A stretch of 64,000 bases of DNA from positions 49,114,274 through 49,178,273 of the forward strand of contig CM043942.1 in assembly GCA_014529385.2 (NCBI GenBank), in the 5' to 3' direction. Shown here piece after piece: positions 59,525 through 64,000 of this stretch. Source of the DNA: Adiantum capillus-veneris (lineage: Eukaryota > Streptophyta > Polypodiopsida > Polypodiales > Pteridaceae). The notes under the pieces were generated by a model that was not told the DNA's origin, ran no database searches, and worked only from the letters and a program-made list of their open reading frames with translations. The position numbers and the translations under genes were made by a program. Numbering within the stretch: position 1 is the first letter of the stretch; every line of letters begins with the position of its first letter.

Positions 59525-60960
59525 CCTAAGTAAGTTCTCAACTAGACGATAACACCGACCATTACATGCGTTTGCCCATGATAATGTATTGTTTGTCAAC
59601 CTTGGCAAAACCAAGGTTATGGTATTCAATACCACACCGCAATGGGTTAGGAGATCAACACCCACATTTTCTTATGGCCAGGAGTCAGTGAAGTATACAA
59701 ATGCATACACTTACCTTGGGATAGCCTTTAGTGGTCCAGTGTTTTCATCGAGGAGAGCAGTTGAGACGAGATTGACTAGAGCATATGCTACCCTAGGCAA
59801 ATTAGAGAGGATGTGTTCGAAGGTTTCGTTCCAAGAACCTCAAACAAATCTATGGCTCTTTGATACTTTAGTGGCATTAGTTATACTTTATGGAGCCCAG
59901 ATATGGGTACATTCAATGGACCACAATAGCAGATCTGGTAGCACTGATGGGTGGAGATGTATGGAGAGGCCTTTGGTTTCTATGATCTCTTGGATGATAA
60001 GAGTTAAGGCTTTAGTACCACATGAGATTATCAGAGCAGGGCTGGCTGCATCTTCACTTGTGGTCGAGGCACTCACCATATCAGTTTCTTTTTTGAACAA
60101 TTTATGGGACCTCCCTAGACACATATATGCTCGTTTAGCTTTTGAGTCTTCCCGAAAGCTAGCATTGCAGGGGGATACTACTCATTGGTATGGAAAGATA
60201 ACATCATGGTTTTAGTTGCACGGTTTCAATATGGATAGATTGCCTAGTATTCTTTGGATGGTGCACCCTCTATGTCTATTACGGGCAGAAAGATTGCCAG
60301 ACTCATTCGTCCATCAGGATGACCTATCTCAGCTCAATGCCAGGAGGACTTGGATTTAGCCGACACGAGAGTGGGCATGAAGATGGCTTTCTGTAGAGAG
60401 AATCTTCTCCATCTGACGGAGGACGGGTTTGTGACTAGACCTAGTTACATGGAAACACATTTATCTCGGGGGATACGATGCGCTATTGGTCACCTACGCA
60501 CCTCTTCACATCAACTTGAGGTCAAGACTCGCAGGTTTAGGGGGATATCTACAGAGGATAGGATATGACAGCTATGCCATTTGGAGCTTGAGATAGAGCT
60601 ACATTACATATGTCACTGTTTTGTATATCATGAGATACAGGGGCGATTTCATTGACTTTGCTGCTTTGGAGATCAGGAGAGAGACAATCTCAAGGTAGAT
60701 TACAAAATTCTTTAGACCACCTACTGGCAGACAGAGGGGCAGACCACACAACAGAGCCCAGAGGCTACTGAGCTACGGAGATCCAGACGCCCACAATTGG
60801 GGGTACTTCACAACATTGACAGAGATTACAGTAGATGATATGGATCACTTTAGCTTGATAGTAAAGGTACTTACCATGGCGGACATTGACAATATTCTAT
60901 AGTGACCGATACAATACATCCTCAGACAGCGCCCGATGCTGGACATCCTCGAATAATAGA
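59525..60960 (+). pseudogene. LINE 3' end: RT tail and C-terminal zinc finger, decayed
   Basis: A frame from about 59550 to 60215 resembles the end of a non-LTR reverse transcriptase. It has a catalytic box reading FAHD instead of the usual FADD/YADD at 59571-59582, followed by LFVNLGKTKVMVFN and YLGIAFSGPVFSS. The thumb-like helical part continues to a stop at 60215. Further on, in other frames with several stops, RGIRCAIGHLRTSSHQLEVK and a Cys/His pattern (CHLELEIELHYICHC) match the C-terminal finger seen in such LINEs. The 5' part is absent, as expected of a 5'-truncated insertion. It is dead: the altered catalytic box and several frame breaks are visible. Confidence 0.75.
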
Positions 60961-61080
60961 GCCCAATGCCGGATATCCTCGAACATTGATGTTCATACAC
61001 TCGGATTGTACTACCCTAAACAGTTGTGAACCATGATAATAGCTATTTAGCTTTTATTTTTATTTATTTCATTTTTATTT

Positions 61081-61576
61081 GGGAAAATTACCAAAATACC
61101 CCTCTAATTTGTGGAAATTCCCAAAATACCCCTCAAATTTCAAAAATTCCCAAAGTACCCCTATAATTTGTCATAAATTTTCAAAATGCCCTTCAAATTT
61201 TCCAAATTCCCAAAATACCCCTGATTGTGAGAGTAAATTTCTTCAAAAACAAAAAATTTGTAGCTTTTCATAAGAAGAGTGATTGTCTACCATACAAGAT
61301 GCTAAAACAAAAAATTGAGTTGGTTATGTAGGCTTTGGAGATGAATTTCTTCAATATTTTTAGACATAATTACCTTTTTTTTGGGAGGTGATTTGCAAAA
61401 AATTACATGCGCTTATAAGCACTAAAAAACCGATCTCAATTGTCAAACAAGAATAAAGATTAAAAAATCTTGAAGATCCAACGAAAATAGATACAAGGGT
61501 ATTTTGGGAATTTTTGAAATTTGAGGGGTATATTGGGAATTTCCAAAAATTATAGGGGTATTTTGGTAATTTTCCC
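61081..61576. mobile_element. MULE-like MITE, 496 bp
   Basis: The ends are inverted repeats of about 90 bp. The left begins GGGAAAATTACCAAAATACC. The right end, read in reverse, begins identically, with a few mismatches further in. Flanks are TTTTTATTT on both sides (61072-61080 and 61577-61585), a 9-bp target duplication typical of Mutator-like elements, although low complexity. The arms contain repeated AAAATACCCCT words. There is no coding capacity; the two open frames inside are artefacts. It lies about 95 bp upstream of the ATG of the next gene. Confidence 0.85.
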
Positions 61577-61670
61577 TTTTTATTTTGTACCGAGACAGTT
61601 TGGTCTCTCACTCTCATAGAGATAGAGCGTGTTTAGGGATTAGGGTTTGAGCCAGTTTTTCTGCAGGAGA

Positions 61671-62451
61671 ATGGCGTCTCGCAAGGTTATCCGCCGCCTG
61701 GGGGCCCTGCTGCATCCTTCAAGAGGCTTCTGCCACAAGCAGGAGCTCGGTGATCAATTGCATCCGCGATCATCCAGTCAGCTGCTCGCGGCCTTGGAGC
61801 CGCATGTCACAAGTTCCGGGAAGGAACTTTTTCAAGGCCTCATGGACGTGTCCTGTTTAGAGAAGGAGGTCTGGAAACAGAAACAGAAAGAAATTGAATA
61901 TCAAAAGGAGGCCTGTAAACAGAAACGGAAAGAAATTGAGTATCAAAACAAGCTGATCGCATATGTGGAGGTAGACCTCCTTAGATCCAAGGGTTTGAAC
62001 AATACACGTGGGTTGTTCGAGAGAATGCAGGAGGTCCTTGCAACATATGCACGTGCTAAAGGAAACAAAGCTTCCATTTTGTGGGAAAAAATCCTCAAGT
62101 GGTCTCCGAACTTGGCTGCTTGCGTAGAGAAGCACACCAATATTCCACCGCAAGATGTGCGGAAGCAAGCAGCGCACTGTCATACTATATACAACATTCT
62201 TTCGCAGCATGTGCACGCAGGTAAAGAATTGGCTGAACTGCAGGCCGCCAATGGGAGAATTTATTTTCATAGAGGGCCTATGTCGCGTGAACAGGTCCAA
62301 ATATTTCTCTGTATTGGAAAGGCGGCGAAGTTTGACATTGAAGATGACCCGTCTACCAGGTACACCTGCTACTCTTGTTGCTTTTATTTGTTTATTGTTT
62401 GAATGTTGCCTGTATTCATTTTATATATATTGATTGGACAGGCCGTGCTGA
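61671..62451 (+). CDS. Coiled-coil protein of unknown function, possible mitochondrial presequence
   Basis: The start at 61671 sits in a good context (GGAGAATGGCG). The N-terminus (MASRKVIRRLGALLHPSRGF) has basic and hydrophobic residues and no acidic ones, as mitochondrial presequences do. Residues about 60-100 are a charged coiled coil containing a 15-residue tandem duplication (KQKQKEIEYQ then KQKRKEIEYQ). The rest is globular, with HTIYNILSQHVHAGKELAEL and SREQVQIFLCIGKAAKFDIE. A donor AG|GTACAC at 62359/62360 and an acceptor TTGGACAG at 62434-62441 give an 82-bp intron, after which the protein ends Pro-Cys-stop (232 residues). Unspliced, it would end at 62402 (243 residues). I recognise no family. 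No frame break is visible. It is the most credible intact host gene in the window. Confidence 0.6.
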
Positions 62452-62680
62452 AGAGTTCAGATGTGGGGTACTGTTTGTCTGGAGCTTCTGAGTTATTTAT
62501 GGCCTACAACGTTGTTTATCCGCCCTGCTGAAGAGTTCAGATGTGGGGTGCTGTTTGTCTAGAGCTTCTGAGTTATTTATGGCCTACAACGTTGTTTATC
62601 CGCCCTGCTGAAGAGTTCAGATGTGGGGTGCTGTTTGTCTGGAGCTTCTGAGATATTTATGGCCTACAACATTGTTTATC
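62441..62680 (+). repeat. Three 80-bp tandem repeats at the gene end
   Basis: Three units of exactly 80 bp start at 62441, 62521 and 62601, each containing GCTGAAGAGTTCAGATGTGG and TTATTTATGGCC-like text. They differ by only a few bases. The first unit starts at the proposed splice acceptor and contains the proposed stop codon, so the rest would be 3' untranslated sequence. Confidence 0.9.
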
Positions 62681-63631
62681 TGGGATGCAGCGATTTTTGC
62701 TAGTATGTAGATCTGTTTGAATGTGGTCATGGTACGTATGATACTGTACATGAGACTATGGGCTCGCTGTAGAGTGATGAGGACTTTTTTTGGTTCTGAT
62801 GATGTTCAGTGATGCGTAATGATTTATGTTGAGGACAGGTAGTCCTCAGGGTACATTATGCAGGTTGTGTAGAGAGGATACAAAATGTAAAAGCCTGGTT
62901 GCAGGTGTTTACTGTTAATCCAATGAGCTGTTTATTGTCTGAGTGCTTGAAGCTATATACCTGGATGGTTATATGGGACTCTGTGCGTGTAGGGACTTAC
63001 TTGCAGGCTGCTGTCTGCTCTCTAGGATATAGTTTCTCAATGCCTGATAACAAAGGCTGTTTATTTTAATTATGTGTTTAGTTCTTGTTGTTTTTAACCA
63101 TGCCGGACTATGTACTGTTTGCTGAACACTTTGAGGGCATTATACGGAGGTGTATTATACGCATATGATTGTGAAAGTTGGTGTGTTGGTTTATGATCTT
63201 TTAGTGTGTATGGTAATAGGTTATGTAGTCATACAAGGACACACACACATGTATCTATACATATGTGACACTTTGAATCCCATTTTACCTCGAAAACTTC
63301 CTCTAGCTCAGTTGTGGTGTGTATGTATGAGGATTCAAATATGAAATTTGAGCTTGAATTTTGATTTTGATGCTCAAACAAGAGTTACTAGATTTCAAGT
63401 CTTCTTGTAAACAATTTCAAGGTTTGTCACTAACATCACATATTTTTCAACAAAAATAATTTCCTGCACCTATACAGCATGCACTAGATGTCTTGCAAGA
63501 GTCAAAATCCTCTTCATGTGAAAATGCTTGTTTGGCGAGCTAACCATTCAGGTGTGTGTGGTTTGTTGAAACATCTGCCAACTAATACCATTATAAAGTA
63601 AGCTCTTGTTTACTCCCCCCTTTGTCCTCGT
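62681..63631. other. Noncoding stretch between two gene candidates
   Basis: No open frame here looks like a protein. The left part is T/G-rich on the plus strand and could be the 3' untranslated region of the preceding gene. I cannot place a polyadenylation site with confidence. No transposon ends are seen. Confidence 0.45.
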
Positions 63632-63774
63632 TTACTTTTCAGCATTCGACTTCCTCAGTCGCCCCTGCTTTTGTGCCCGCACTTCCTCGTCCATAAGTGA
63701 CACTGAGGAAGTCAAGGGATCGACGATGGGAGTGTAATCCGCTGTTGATGCATCCCATCGGAAAAAAGAACAAC
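63632..63774 (-). CDS. Possible terminal exon with the end of a GRF-type zinc finger
   Basis: On the minus strand an acceptor-like ATACAG|GT at 63775 opens a frame reading CSFFRWDASTADYTPIVDPL and ending with a Lys/Arg-rich tail (QGRLRKSNAEK) and a stop at 63632. The CxFFxW pattern is the hallmark of the last part of a GRF zinc finger, a small domain found in DNA-repair and RNA-processing proteins and in many plant proteins. The upstream exons with the first cysteines would lie to the right, beyond the window or beyond an intron. The match rests on a few residues, so this is tentative. Confidence 0.35.
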
Positions 63775-64000
63775 CTGTATGACAGATAGGTTTGGTGTGA
63801 GCAAGTATGTGGCCCGGTTTAAAATACATTACCGGTTTTTGGCAGACATTGGCCACTGTCACCAAGCTGCCTTAGGTTTATGGTTTTCATTTGAATGGAG
63901 GAGCTACATGAAGTTTTCGTGGACCTGGGTAATAGAGACACATAGGCCAAGAATAGAGACACATAGGCCTAGCCACTCATTGCAATAAAACTCTAAGCAT
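63775..64000. other. Right window edge, no gene assigned
   Basis: It may be intron of the minus-strand gene whose last exon ends at 63774. Near the end the plus strand has a short direct repeat, AGAGACACATAGGCC at about 63935 and 63954. Nothing else is recognised. Confidence 0.4.

Larger units (their letters stand above)
47809..59525 (+). mobile_element. Copia D: old Ty1/copia remnant split by two insertions (fossil)
   Basis: The plus-strand Copia text begins in RT at about 47809 ([18 protein letters not shown]). It is interrupted by a solo G1 LTR (47905-49538), resumes through RT and RNase H (about 49544-50655), and is interrupted again by the full G1 element (50656-59285). It ends with the last part of RNase H, a purine tract (AAGTGGGAGG) and an LTR start at about 59495. 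Gag, protease and integrase are not found on its left. It is broken in many places. It predates both G1 insertions. Confidence 0.85.

Noticed and set aside
60350-60568. Separate small gene
   Set aside because: It is part of the decayed LINE C-terminal region, continuing into its Cys/His finger.
61079-61617. Two short frames with Pro/Asn-rich repeats
   Set aside because: They are the inverted arms of the MULE-like MITE read in translation.

Overview
The window looks like repeat-rich nuclear DNA of a land plant with a large genome. It holds Ty1/copia and chromodomain Ty3/gypsy elements with plant-type primer-binding sites (initiator tRNA-Met, tRNA-Asp), nested insertions, MULE- and hAT-like MITEs, long CT/GA and GT/AC microsatellites, and short-intron gene fragments. 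A seed-free plant such as a fern or lycophyte is my guess from the flavour of the elements; nothing here proves it. About 85-90% of the window is transposable-element sequence, and no bacterial, viral or CRISPR-type locus is present.

Layout, left to right. 1-2628: gene-poor DNA with microsatellites. 2629-5841: part of a minus-strand chromodomain Gypsy (here G1). 5842-14642: a second minus-strand Gypsy (G2) whose right LTR carries a 218-bp hAT-like MITE. 14643 to about 26890: the 3' part of a minus-strand Gypsy with a long coiled-coil ORF (E1), interrupted by a 5.2-kb Copia element (Copia A). About 26890-34349: the 5' LTR, pol and an extra protease-like ORF of a related Gypsy (E2). 34350-36875: another partial G1 copy. 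36876-40154: unrecognised coding remnants and duplications. 40155-45432: Copia B, with identical LTRs. 45433-47808: Gypsy remnants. 47809 to about 59525: an old Copia (Copia D) interrupted by a solo G1 LTR and by a full-length G1 element, which itself carries a 732-bp solo LTR. 59525-60960: a decayed LINE 3' end. 61081-61576: a MULE-like MITE. 61671-62451: the best host-gene candidate, a small coiled-coil protein with a possible mitochondrial presequence. 63632-63774: a possible GRF zinc-finger terminal exon on the minus strand.

The most unusual signal is in E1/E2. Five identical perfect 24-bp palindromes lie in E1 about 284 bp apart (one interval is 135 bp). A sixth lies in the E2 leader with paired compensating changes, and matching half-sites occur in the E1 and E2 LTRs. 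If transcribed, each could fold as a 9-bp stem with a self-complementary ACGCGU loop. E1 and E2 have only distantly similar LTRs and different flanks, so together they look like a chimera of two sister subfamilies. All LTR elements are treated as fossils: each is described by its extent, parts and approximate degree of decay.
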